NCBI GenBank assembly: GCA_900539035.1
Contig: UQAU01000003.1
Span: forward strand, 42,662-106,661
Length of the DNA stretch: 64,000 nt
From: an uncultured Collinsella sp.
Lineage (GTDB): Bacteria > Actinomycetota > Coriobacteriia > Coriobacteriales > Coriobacteriaceae
Direction of reading: 5' to 3'
Shown piece by piece: positions 24,518 to 32,782 of the stretch (the stretch's first letter is position 1; every line of letters starts with the position of its first letter). The position numbers and the translations under genes were made by a program. Under the pieces are notes generated by a model. It saw nothing but the letters and a program-made list of their open reading frames with translations, ran no database searches and was not told the origin of the DNA.

Positions 24518-27500
24518 TTAGTTGATACGAATCTCGTCGTTTGCAGCGAGCTCCTGCATAAGGCGAGAGCGCAGGTCGTCCACGTAGCGCTCCACGTCCT
24601 CTGCGGACAAGAGGCGACTCGGCTTGGCCAAATCGGCGCGGCGCACGGTCTTGATCTTGCGCTGGGGCTTAGACGCGGGCACGGGCGCAGACGATGCGGC
24701 GCCCTTGTTGGAGATCTTCTTGACCACCTCACCCGTACTCGTGACCTCGGTGGTGCGGCGCTCGTTGTCCATTCGCATGCGGGCCTCATCCACGGTGTCG
24801 TATATCTTGTTGGTTGCAGCAACGATCCAGTTTTCCCAGTTTGCCGCGAGGGCGTTAAGCTCGTTGAGGCTCTGGACGCCATGGGCGCGGTTCTTGAACG
24901 ACTCATACCTGGTGTTGGCGTCCGCGATGGCATCCTTGGCCTGCTTGACAAAACCTTCTTGGCTCTCGGCCTGCTTCCGCAAATCCTGCAGGTCGTTTTC
25001 GATACGACACAAGAACTCGTTGCGGCGAATGCCCAGGTGCTTTTTGATGTCTTCCTCGACGGGTGCCATCAACGGCTGAAGGTCTTTAATGCGGCCGTAG
25101 GGCTTTGGGTCTTTGAGGATCTCGCGTACCTTTGCCACGTTCTCCACCGCGTTGGGAATGTCATCGGAGGCATACTCGATGCCCTCGGTGCGGCTCAAGA
25201 AATCCTTGGCGTGGTCAAACGCTGTTCGTTGGTTGGACTCGAAGAACTCAACCACCTTGTCAAAGTCTTCCTTGGCATCGAGCAGGCGGTCCTCGTGCTT
25301 GGTGAACGTGGTCAAGAACGCCTCGGAATCGCTCTGGTCCTTAAGAACGTCGACCACCTCCGAGCGCATCTTCTCGCACTCGTCCTCACCGGGATACGGG
25401 TAGGCCGGCTTGATACCCGTGTAGTAGTCGCGTGCCATGGCGACGCACACCTCACGCAAGCCCTCAAGGCGCTCCTTGAGCTCGGCCACGAGCTTATCCT
25501 CGTTGGAGGGCACGGTCTTGAGATCAAACAGGCCACGCATAAGCTCGCCCGTGGCGCGCAGCAACCGGTCGCTCATGCGCACGCGCAAACGCACCTGGGC
25601 CTTATCGGCATCCTTACGCAGGAGCGACACCATGCGGCTGTCGTTAGCTTGAACCGTCTGACCGCCAAACAGCACCTGCGCGCGCTGCTCCACTACAAGC
25701 TGCGCCACCACATTTGCGATGTCAACCTCGCGCCAGCCATAGGGCTTTTGCTGGTACCTGCGCTGGATATCGCCCATAGCGGTATCCAGGTGGCGCTGGT
25801 GCTGAACTTTGAGGTAGTCCTCGACCTCCTTGAGCGCACGCGTGTTGCCCGCGTCCATGCCAGCGAGCCCCGCTTGAACGTTGCCCGCCAGAGTGGAGCG
25901 GATATCGGAATCGCTCGTGACCGGCGCGCCGATATAGTCGGCCTTTTCAAAGACCACATCGCACAGCTGCGCCAGCACTTGCTCAAAGACCTGAGCGGGT
26001 TTGGCCGCGCGGACCTCAATTATGCGGCCGTTGACCGCGCAACGTGCATGGAGTACGGCCTCGCTCAAAAGGACATCGGCCTCTTTCTCGTTATAGGCTG
26101 CCACGCGCATCTTGGACTCGACGATCTGGCGCGTACTCGGCTGAAGCTCCTGGAGATTTCGCGTCTTGGCGTACTTGCGGATCTTGGCGGCGTTGACGAG
26201 CGTCTCCCAATAATCCGCCTCGTCGCTCAAAGCCACGATGGCTTTGCCCGAAGAAGCCAAGGCCAGCTCGGTATCGTCCGCACGGCCCAGATCGCTCGCC
26301 ATAGTCGCCACGCAAAGCTCCATGCCGCCCATGCTGGCACCGTGGATTGAGCCGTCCACATAGCGGTCAAACGGAAAGTCGTTGGCCCCGCGGTTGAGTT
26401 TACGCGCGGTGTAGATGCTGTCGAACAGGCGCTTTTTGATAGACTCGATCACCTGCGCGTTATCGACCGGAGTGCGTGCGATCTCCTGCGCTATCTCCTG
26501 CTCCTCGTCGGTGAGGAAGCTATAGGCATCGCCCTGGCGTGCCACGTAGTTCTCGCGCTCCAGGCGGGCAAGGGACTCCTTGACGCGGTCCTTGAGGGCG
26601 CGCATGTCCACGTCGAGGCCGTCGATCATGAAGATGGAGATGTTCTCGACCGTGGCCTTAACGTAGCCGATGTAACGAATCAGGTACAGGAGCTTGAGCA
26701 CCTGAACGTCGTAGGGTTCAAGGCCCTTTGCGTCCTCGGCCGCACGGACCGCGCGGTCGACCACCTGGTTGATGCCGTGCTCAAGGTCTTTGGAGATAGT
26801 GTCGAAGAAGCACCAGAACGGCACGAGTGCACCGGTCTGGTCATACTGGATGGCCTGAGCGCTCTCCTGGAACGCGCTCAGCATGGAGCGCTCGCCCGTT
26901 GACATGTGCTTGGCCTTGACACCGTGCTTGCGCACCTCGGTCATCACGTCGGGCAGGAGCTTAAACTGGTAGCCCACAAACGGGTAGCTGGCCACAAAAT
27001 CCTTGGAGTTGGCGTAGCCGGCAAGGTCGGAGCGCGAGCCACCCTCAAAGGTAAAGTTGTTTTTAAGCACGGCGGCGTCTTGCTCGTAGACCTGTGCAAG
27101 CATATCGGCCGCCGGCGCGGTCTTCTCGAGCACACGGCGCTGGATGACCTCGTCCACGCTGGAGCTGGAGAGCGAAAGGCGGGTATTGAAGCGGCCCTGG
27201 ATCTTTGAAAAGTCGTTGCCCACGGGCAGGCTCAGGTTGTCGATGGCCTCCTGGCTCGTAACCATCACCCACACGCGGCCACCGCAGGCGGCACCCAGCT
27301 CCTCGACGATGGTCTGAAGGCTCAGCATAAGGCTTGGGTCCTTGTCGTTTGTAATAAACTGACCCACCTCGTCGACCATAAAGAGCAAACGGAAGTTGCC
27401 GCCGTGGGCCGCTGCCTGAGCGTCTACGTAGTCCTTGACCTTTTTGGCAAAGACATCGGGGGCCAAAACCTCGTCCTCAGAACCCTCGAGCCAGTTCCAT

Positions 27501-28180
27501 GCGGCCTTTTCGCTCATGCCGAGCACGCTCTGCAGCACCTCGACCACGTCGTCCTCAAAGTAGCTGTAGGTGTCGCGGGTCTGGAGCCAGGACTCGCCGT
27601 TCACGCGCTCAAAGGCCTCGCGGAACTCCTGGGTCTTGCCCAGGGAATCGATGTAGTCCTCGAGCTTTGCAAGCTTGAGGTCCTCGCCGTAGAAGCCGCG
27701 CGCCTCGTAGAACATGCGCTCAAAGCCGCGAAGCAGCGCCGTGGGAGCCGTATCGCCCTGCTTCCACTGGCCCGCCTTGCTATCGATGTTAAAGAGGATG
27801 GCCTGCGTGGGCACCGAGCAGGCGCGCTCCATGGCAGCCGCGACCATGGGGTCGACGATCTTGCCGTCAAAGTAGCGGATGGCGCTCTTACCGCCGATCT
27901 GGCGATTCTCGAGCAGGTAGCTCAGCATCTTGAGGAAGTGCGATTTACCGGAACCGAAGAAACCACTGATCCACACGCCGATCTTGTCGGTGCGCGCATC
28001 GATGGCATCGCCGTAGGCCTTGAAGAACGTGGCAAAGTGCCTCTGCAACTCGCGCGTCACCACGTACTCGTCAAGCTCTTGGCGGATGGACCCATCTTTT
28101 GAATCCTGGACCTTGACCACGCCGTTGATGGAGCGGTTAATGTCTTTTGCAAAGAGGTCGCGAATGATTGTGTTGTCCAT
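24518..28180 (-). CDS. brxC: BREX P-loop ATPase BrxC
   Basis: BrxC (PglY-like, DUF499-related) is the large ATPase of type 1 BREX. The 1,220-residue product begins IRDLFAKDINRSINGVVKV, typical of the family, and has Walker A GFFGSGKSH at residues 73-81 and a Walker-B-like LLFMVDEVGQF near residue 266. Long helical and coiled-coil segments fill the second half. The ATG at 28180 is preceded by AAAGGAG. It follows brxB by 78 bases and precedes pglX, the canonical order. The frame is open throughout, with GC like the surrounding chromosome. Confidence 0.95.
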   Translation of the reverse strand: MDNTIIRDLFAKDINRSINGVVKVQDSKDGSIRQELDEYVVTRELQRHFATFFKAYGDAIDARTDKIGVWISGFFGSGKSHFLKMLSYLLENRQIGGKSAIRYFDGKIVDPMVAAAMERACSVPTQAILFNIDSKAGQWKQGDTAPTALLRGFERMFYEARGFYGEDLKLAKLEDYIDSLGKTQEFREAFERVNGESWLQTRDTYSYFEDDVVEVLQSVLGMSEKAAWNWLEGSEDEVLAPDVFAKKVKDYVDAQAAAHGGNFRLLFMVDEVGQFITNDKDPSLMLSLQTIVEELGAACGGRVWVMVTSQEAIDNLSLPVGNDFSKIQGRFNTRLSLSSSSVDEVIQRRVLEKTAPAADMLAQVYEQDAAVLKNNFTFEGGSRSDLAGYANSKDFVASYPFVGYQFKLLPDVMTEVRKHGVKAKHMSTGERSMLSAFQESAQAIQYDQTGALVPFWCFFDTISKDLEHGINQVVDRAVRAAEDAKGLEPYDVQVLKLLYLIRYIGYVKATVENISIFMIDGLDVDMRALKDRVKESLARLERENYVARQGDAYSFLTDEEQEIAQEIARTPVDNAQVIESIKKRLFDSIYTARKLNRGANDFPFDRYVDGSIHGASMGGMELCVATMASDLGRADDTELALASSGKAIVALSDEADYWETLVNAAKIRKYAKTRNLQELQPSTRQIVESKMRVAAYNEKEADVLLSEAVLHARCAVNGRIIEVRAAKPAQVFEQVLAQLCDVVFEKADYIGAPVTSDSDIRSTLAGNVQAGLAGMDAGNTRALKEVEDYLKVQHQRHLDTAMGDIQRRYQQKPYGWREVDIANVVAQLVVEQRAQVLFGGQTVQANDSRMVSLLRKDADKAQVRLRVRMSDRLLRATGELMRGLFDLKTVPSNEDKLVAELKERLEGLREVCVAMARDYYTGIKPAYPYPGEDECEKMRSEVVDVLKDQSDSEAFLTTFTKHEDRLLDAKEDFDKVVEFFESNQRTAFDHAKDFLSRTEGIEYASDDIPNAVENVAKVREILKDPKPYGRIKDLQPLMAPVEEDIKKHLGIRRNEFLCRIENDLQDLRKQAESQEGFVKQAKDAIADANTRYESFKNRAHGVQSLNELNALAANWENWIVAATNKIYDTVDEARMRMDNERRTTEVTSTGEVVKKISNKGAASSAPVPASKPQRKIKTVRRADLAKPSRLLSAEDVERYVDDLRSRLMQELAANDEIRIN

Positions 28181-28258
28181 GGGTGCTCCTTTGGGTTTGG
28201 GAACGTTATGGCAAAGGGTTGTTACCGGCGGCAGGGACTTGCCTGCGGGGAGCCGTGC

Positions 28259-28951
28259 TTACGAGATATCGATGGCGCGGTAGTAGTTGTCGGCCGGCAG
28301 ACGGTTAAAGAGCTGGAAAGAAGAGCCGTTGAAACTGCCCGGATAGGCGGCGACCACAGGCACCTCATCAAAATCCGCAAGCATGCAGTGGAGAAGCGTG
28401 TGCATGCGAAAGAACGGGAAGACCTCACCTGCACCGGTGAGGAGAATGACGTCTCCGGGCGCGAACGGCTCGGTCTGCTCAAGGATGTACGCGGCAACTT
28501 TCTCGGGCGAGGCGAACTTGGCCACGTCCTCGAGCACGCGCTGGGTACCGCGGCACTCCTCTTGGCGCGGGATAGCCTTGAGGACACGGCGCTTTTCGAG
28601 AATTGCCAGCACGGCGTCGTAGAGGTTCACGACCTTGAGCGTGCACGGAAGCTTGTCGGCCTCGGCATCGCATGAAAGGGTGTCAAATAATGCACGCGCC
28701 TCAAACTCCAGCGCGGGGTCATAGCAAAAAGTGTGGAAGCCGATCTCATTGCCTATGCCCTTGTTGGCCAAAAAGTCCTCGCTGCACAGGTACTCGCGCA
28801 GAAGCTGCGCACGGCGCTCAAATTCCTGACAGGCGCGCTCGGAGCGGGCATGCGCCGCCACGACGCTCTTGCGGGAATGGATGCCGATATTGGTGGTGAG
28901 ATCGGTCGCCGGGGTGATAACAGGGTCGACGGCGCTTTTGACGGGAGCCAC
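28259..28951 (-). CDS. brxB: BREX protein BrxB (DUF1788)
   Basis: BrxB is a small core component of type 1 BREX whose biochemical role is not established. The 230-residue product has the family landmarks VVNLYDAVLAIL, ILLTGAGEVFPFFRMHTLLHCM near residue 170, and the C-terminal NYYRAIDIS. The GTG start at 28951 lies one base past the brxA TAG, so the two are translationally coupled. Confidence 0.9.
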   Translation of the reverse strand: MAPVKSAVDPVITPATDLTTNIGIHSRKSVVAAHARSERACQEFERRAQLLREYLCSEDFLANKGIGNEIGFHTFCYDPALEFEARALFDTLSCDAEADKLPCTLKVVNLYDAVLAILEKRRVLKAIPRQEECRGTQRVLEDVAKFASPEKVAAYILEQTEPFAPGDVILLTGAGEVFPFFRMHTLLHCMLADFDEVPVVAAYPGSFNGSSFQLFNRLPADNYYRAIDIS

Positions 28952-28952
28952 G

Positions 28953-29603
28953 CTACATCACCGCCCTGCCGGTAAGAGCCGCGATAAGCGGCTGCTCGCC
29001 CAGCTGAACCAAGGCTCGCTCGACATCGGAATCGAGGAAGAGTGGTGACAGGCGCTCGGACTCCGGGCCCAGGCCCTCGCCGATAAGGCCAGCATGGCGG
29101 AGCGTCTGGCGGAGCGAGCCCTTAATGCGCTTGACCGTGGCCTCAGTCCAGCGGGCCGCGTCCGGATACTCCGTGGTAAAGCGTGTCATAAAGGCGTTGA
29201 GGTCAACCGCCGTAAAGGCATAATCGAAGTTTTGTAGGCGCTCCCCTACCTCGACGAGCACGAGCTCGCGCACGATATCGTAGCGGCAGATCATGCTGTA
29301 GAAGATGGCCTGGTCCGCCTGCGTGGGAGTGCCGGATGCCATGAGCCTGGTTAGGGATGACGCAGCCTCGACGGCGGTTTTGGGGTCGATGCCACGCGCG
29401 GCGCATACGGCGTCCGTGGGCACCATGGCGTCAAGGCGGCGAAGGCACACGGTTGCGCGGTTGGCGACCATGCGCTCCGTGGGATATTGAAAGAGGTTCT
29501 CGCTCTTTACGCGTACAATGACCTGCTCGTCGCTTGCGCCCTGCATACGAAGGGCAGCGACGATGCGCATCTCATGCGGGAGGAATTGCTCGCGGGTGAG
29601 CAC
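28953..29603 (-). CDS. brxA: BREX protein BrxA (DUF1819)
   Basis: BrxA is the first gene of the operon; family members are small helical DNA-binding proteins needed for defence in type 1 BREX. The 216-residue product matches DUF1819 in length and in the helical N-terminus (MRIVAALRMQG, RATVCLRRLDAM). The GTG start at 29603 is the final G of a run of ten G on the coding strand, and no ordinary ribosome site is visible. An in-frame TAA lies eight codons upstream with no alternative start between. The next in-frame ATG is at codon 11. Confidence 0.87.
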   Translation of the reverse strand: MLTREQFLPHEMRIVAALRMQGASDEQVIVRVKSENLFQYPTERMVANRATVCLRRLDAMVPTDAVCAARGIDPKTAVEAASSLTRLMASGTPTQADQAIFYSMICRYDIVRELVLVEVGERLQNFDYAFTAVDLNAFMTRFTTEYPDAARWTEATVKRIKGSLRQTLRHAGLIGEGLGPESERLSPLFLDSDVERALVQLGEQPLIAALTGRAVM

Positions 29604-29612
29604 CCCCCCCCC
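29603..29612 (-). repeat. Homopolymeric G10 tract at the brxA start codon
   Basis: Ten consecutive C on the plus strand (G on the coding strand) end in the G of the brxA GTG. A tract of this length is prone to slippage. Changes would alter 5'-UTR length but not the reading frame. Confidence 0.8.
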
Positions 29613-29626
29613 GAACGCTTTTTGTG

Positions 29627-29761
29627 GTTATATCCACAGTACACGCTCCAAGGGTGTCAAAGGCTGTCACAAGTGCGCCGCAACCCGGCAGGCAGGCGCG
29701 GCGCACGTGACAATAATCATACCTGTTGGTAAAAAAGTTACCACGCCCAGGGTGTCAAATG
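29627..29761 (-). promoter_or_regulatory. Putative brxA promoter/operator region
   Basis: On the minus strand a direct repeat TTTGACACCCT(T)GG(A)GCGTG occurs twice, near 29761-29742 and 29661-29642, about 100 bases apart. Between them is an inverted repeat (29665-29681 with 29698-29712) built of TGTCAC and GTGCGCCGC arms. A TATAAC box (29632-29627) lies near the expected start of transcription, but its spacing to the nearest TTGACA (22 bases) is not standard, so an activator may be needed. Confidence 0.5.
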
Positions 29762-29904
29762 TTGAGCAACAAAATTTAATCCGGTTAACGGTCATTTTCG
29801 CAGCTTAGAAACTTTAACGAGGTCGCCCCAAATCACACTTGCCAGACAACCGCGCTTACGAATGCAGGCACGCACACGCCCAACGTCACCCTCCGCTACA
29901 CTCA

Positions 29905-29932
29905 ACATAGAGTTATACATATGATTCTATGT
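29905..29932. promoter_or_regulatory. Operator-like inverted repeat before the antitoxin remnant
   Basis: ACATAGA (29905-29911) and TCTATGT (29926-29932) flank an AT-rich centre overlapping a possible -10, just upstream of AAGGAG and the ATG at 29945. This is the usual layout for an autoregulated antitoxin. Confidence 0.5.
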
Positions 29933-29944
29933 AAGGAGTTTCAT

Positions 29945-30116
29945 ATGCCTGTCGTAAAGCCTATTTCTGATCAGGCGCGCGCTAACTACCATTCAGGAAC
30001 GCGAAGATCACATTCAACGTACCATCGCTCATGGTTACGATGACCTCACCAACGGCCGCGTGCGCCCTTGGAAACAGGCAAAGGCAGAGGCAGATCGGAT
30101 GCGAGCCTCCAGATAA
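29945..30116 (+). pseudogene. Frameshifted RelB/DinJ-like antitoxin remnant
   Basis: An ATG with a good ribosome site (AAGGAG) opens MPVVKPISDQARANY, then the frame breaks near 29990. A different frame continues TIQEREDHIQRTIAHGYDD and ends KQAKAEADRMRASR before TAA at 30116, which reads like the C-terminal half of a small antitoxin. No toxin gene follows; serC starts 131 bases later. The best reading is a solitary, decayed antitoxin with an internal deletion. Confidence 0.55.
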
Positions 30117-30247
30117 ACCCTCCCCCATGTAACCATCCTGTAAATCATAGCGGCGCACTCGGGTTTTACCGTGATGCGGTCGCGCCCGGCGCTCCACTGT
30201 GCTAAAGTATCCCGAACGTTCAAACGACTACGAGGGGGAACTAGAAG

Positions 30248-31372
30248 ATGGCACGTGTGCACAACTTCTCAGCTGGCCCGGCCGCGCTGCCTACCAGCGT
30301 GCTCGCCGAGATCGCCGACGAGATGATGGACTACCGCGGTTGCGGCATGTCCGTGCTCGAGATGAGCCATCGATCTAGCATGTACCAGCAGATCATCGAC
30401 GACGCCGAGACTACCCTGCGCCGCCTGCTGAGCATCCCCGACAGCTACCGCGTCCTGTTTTTGCAGGGCGGCGCCACGCTGCAGTTTGCGGGCATCCCCA
30501 TGAACCTCATGCGCCGCGGCCGCGCCGGCTACGTCGTGACCGGCAACTTTGCCAACAAGGCGTACAAAGAGGCCGCCAAGTACGGCGAGGCTGTGCTGCT
30601 CGCGAGCTCCGAGGACACCAACTTCGACCGCATTCCCACCATGGCCGAAATCAACGCGTGCATTGCCGCCGATGCCGCGGGCGACGGACTCGACTACGTC
30701 TACATCTGCCAGAACAACACCATCTTTGGCACCATGTACCACGAGCTGCCCGCTTGCGGCGACGTGCCGCTGGTCGCCGATGTCTCGAGCTGCTTTCTGT
30801 CGCAGCCGCTCGACGTTGAACGCTACGGGCTCATTTACGCCGGCGCGCAGAAAAACGCCGGCGCCGCGGGCGTGACCGTGGTCATCGTGCGCGACGACCT
30901 CATCGCAGATGGCCCCGCCTTTGCGCAGACGCCGCAGTACATGGACCTTAAGACCCAGGCCGCCAAGGGCTCCATGCTCAACACGCCCAACACCTTTGGC
31001 ATCTACGTGTGCAGCAAGGTGTTCCGTTGGGTGGAGCAGACCGGCGGACTTGCCGCCATGGCCGAGCGCAACTGGGCCAAGGCCAACCTGCTCTACGACC
31101 TGCTCGAGCACAGCGAGCTGTTCCATGGCACCGCGCAGGCCGACAGCCGCTCCATCGCCAACGTCACCTTCCGCACCGGCGATGCCGAACTCGACGCGGC
31201 CTTTGTCGCAGGCGCGGCCGATCACCAGATTCAAAACGTCAAGGGCCATCGTCTGGTGGGCGGCATGCGCGCCAGCGTCTACAACGCCGTAACCATGGAA
31301 GACGTGCAGGCGCTGGCCTCGTACATGAAGGACTTCGAAGCGCAGCATAGTTTGAGTCCGCGATCTAACTAG
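30248..31372 (+). CDS. serC: Phosphoserine aminotransferase
   Basis: SerC transfers the amino group of glutamate to 3-phosphohydroxypyruvate in serine synthesis, and also serves pyridoxal phosphate synthesis in some bacteria. The 374-residue product begins with the family signature FSAGPAALP, has LQGGATLQFAGIPMNL for phosphate binding, and carries the PLP lysine in YAGAQKNAGAAG (about residues 197-208). Like many SerC enzymes the second half includes MLNTPNTFGIYV. serA follows 69 bases downstream with its own ribosome site, forming a serine operon. Confidence 0.96.
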   Translation: MARVHNFSAGPAALPTSVLAEIADEMMDYRGCGMSVLEMSHRSSMYQQIIDDAETTLRRLLSIPDSYRVLFLQGGATLQFAGIPMNLMRRGRAGYVVTGNFANKAYKEAAKYGEAVLLASSEDTNFDRIPTMAEINACIAADAAGDGLDYVYICQNNTIFGTMYHELPACGDVPLVADVSSCFLSQPLDVERYGLIYAGAQKNAGAAGVTVVIVRDDLIADGPAFAQTPQYMDLKTQAAKGSMLNTPNTFGIYVCSKVFRWVEQTGGLAAMAERNWAKANLLYDLLEHSELFHGTAQADSRSIANVTFRTGDAELDAAFVAGAADHQIQNVKGHRLVGGMRASVYNAVTMEDVQALASYMKDFEAQHSLSPRSN

Positions 31373-31441
31373 CCCGCAACCCGCGGGCCGGCCAGCCACT
31401 TCAAACTACTTGTTTTAGACAAACCTGCTAAGGAGTTTTCC

Positions 31442-32605
31442 ATGCGCAAGATCAAAACCATCGACGACATCACTAAAGACGGCAAAGTCGAGTTTGGCGA
31501 GGGTTACGAATTTGTGAGCACCGCCGAGGAGGCCGACGCCATCCTGATGCGCTCGACCGACCTGCACGGCTACGAGCTGCCCGAGGGCATCCGCGCCATC
31601 GCCCGCTGCGGCGCCGGCGTCAACAACATCCCCGTCGAGGAGTACGCCAAGAAGGGCGTCGTCGTCTTTAACTCCCCCGGCGCCAACAGCAACGCCGTCA
31701 AGGAGCTCGTCCTGGGCATGCTGGTGCTTTCGAGCCGCGGCGTGGTGCAGTCGATGAACTGGGTACGCGACAACGCCGACGACCCCGAGATCCAGGTCGA
31801 CGCCGAGAAGGCCAAGAAGGCCTTTGTGGGCCGCGAGCTCAAGGGCAAGCGCATCGGCGTCATCGGCCTGGGCAACGTGGGCTCCAAGGTCGCCAACGCC
31901 TGCGTCGATCTGGGCATGGACGTCTACGGCTACGATCCGTTCATTTCCGTTGAGCACGCGTGGGTGCTGAGCCGCGAGGTGCAGCGCGTGGGCACGCTCG
32001 AGGATCTGTGCCGCGGCTGCGACTACCTCACCGTGCACGTGCCCAGCAAGGCCGACACCATCGGCATGATCAGCACCGAGCAGATTAACCTGCTGGCACC
32101 CGACGCCGTGCTCATCAACTATGCGCGCGAAACCATCATTGACGAGGACGCCGTCGACGCTGCCCTGCGCGAGGGCAAGCTCAGCTGGTTTAGCTGCGAC
32201 TTTGCCACGCCCAAGACCGTCAAGATGCCCAATACGTTTATCACCACGCACTCGGGCGCCGGCACTGGCGAGGCCGAGGCTAACTGTGCCGACATGGCCA
32301 TCAGCGAGCTTAAGGATTACCTGGAGAACGGTAACATCGCACACAGCGTCAACTACCCCGCTTGCAGCATGGGCAAGGCGCGCGCCGCAAGCCGCATCGC
32401 CTGCCTGCACGCCAACGTGCCCAACATGATCGGCCAGATCACGGCGATCCTGGCCAAGGACAACGCCAACGTGCAGCGCATGACCAACGAGTCTGCCGGC
32501 GAGAACGCCTACACCATGTTCGACACCGACGAGCACCTGAACAGCAGCACGATCGAGGCGCTCAAGCAGATTCCGTCGATGTATCGCGTTCGCGTGATCA
32601 AATAG
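31442..32605 (+). CDS. serA: D-3-phosphoglycerate dehydrogenase with ACT-like C-terminus
   Basis: SerA oxidises 3-phosphoglycerate with NAD, the first committed step of serine synthesis. The 387-residue product has a 2-hydroxyacid dehydrogenase fold with the NAD motif GVIGLGNVG (about residues 139-147) and GAGVNNIPV in the substrate domain. The last 75 residues (NVPNMIGQITAILAKDNANV) are an ACT-type regulatory domain, suggesting serine feedback. The ATG at 31442 follows AAGGAG. In the family histidine is usual in the catalytic region; here the segment reads TTHSGAGTGEAE. A strong terminator closes the serC-serA unit. Confidence 0.94.
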   Translation: MRKIKTIDDITKDGKVEFGEGYEFVSTAEEADAILMRSTDLHGYELPEGIRAIARCGAGVNNIPVEEYAKKGVVVFNSPGANSNAVKELVLGMLVLSSRGVVQSMNWVRDNADDPEIQVDAEKAKKAFVGRELKGKRIGVIGLGNVGSKVANACVDLGMDVYGYDPFISVEHAWVLSREVQRVGTLEDLCRGCDYLTVHVPSKADTIGMISTEQINLLAPDAVLINYARETIIDEDAVDAALREGKLSWFSCDFATPKTVKMPNTFITTHSGAGTGEAEANCADMAISELKDYLENGNIAHSVNYPACSMGKARAASRIACLHANVPNMIGQITAILAKDNANVQRMTNESAGENAYTMFDTDEHLNSSTIEALKQIPSMYRVRVIK

Positions 32606-32668
32606 CGCCGGCTGATCTGACGGGCAGTTCCCCATGTGGCCCGCCCGTCACCGACATTGAATGCCCGC

Positions 32669-32705
32669 GGGGGCGCCTTTCGCACGAGAGGCGCCCCCGT
32701 TTTTG
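32669..32705 (+). terminator. Rho-independent terminator of serC-serA
   Basis: A stem of GGGGGCGCCT and AGGCGCCCCC around a TTCGCACG loop is followed by five T residues. Confidence 0.9.
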
Positions 32706-32782
32706 TGAGCGCTCCATTAAATGCACCGAGCCGCTTCTTGGCATACAATCTGTATGTTGACCTAACTATCTGTGAGGTGCCT

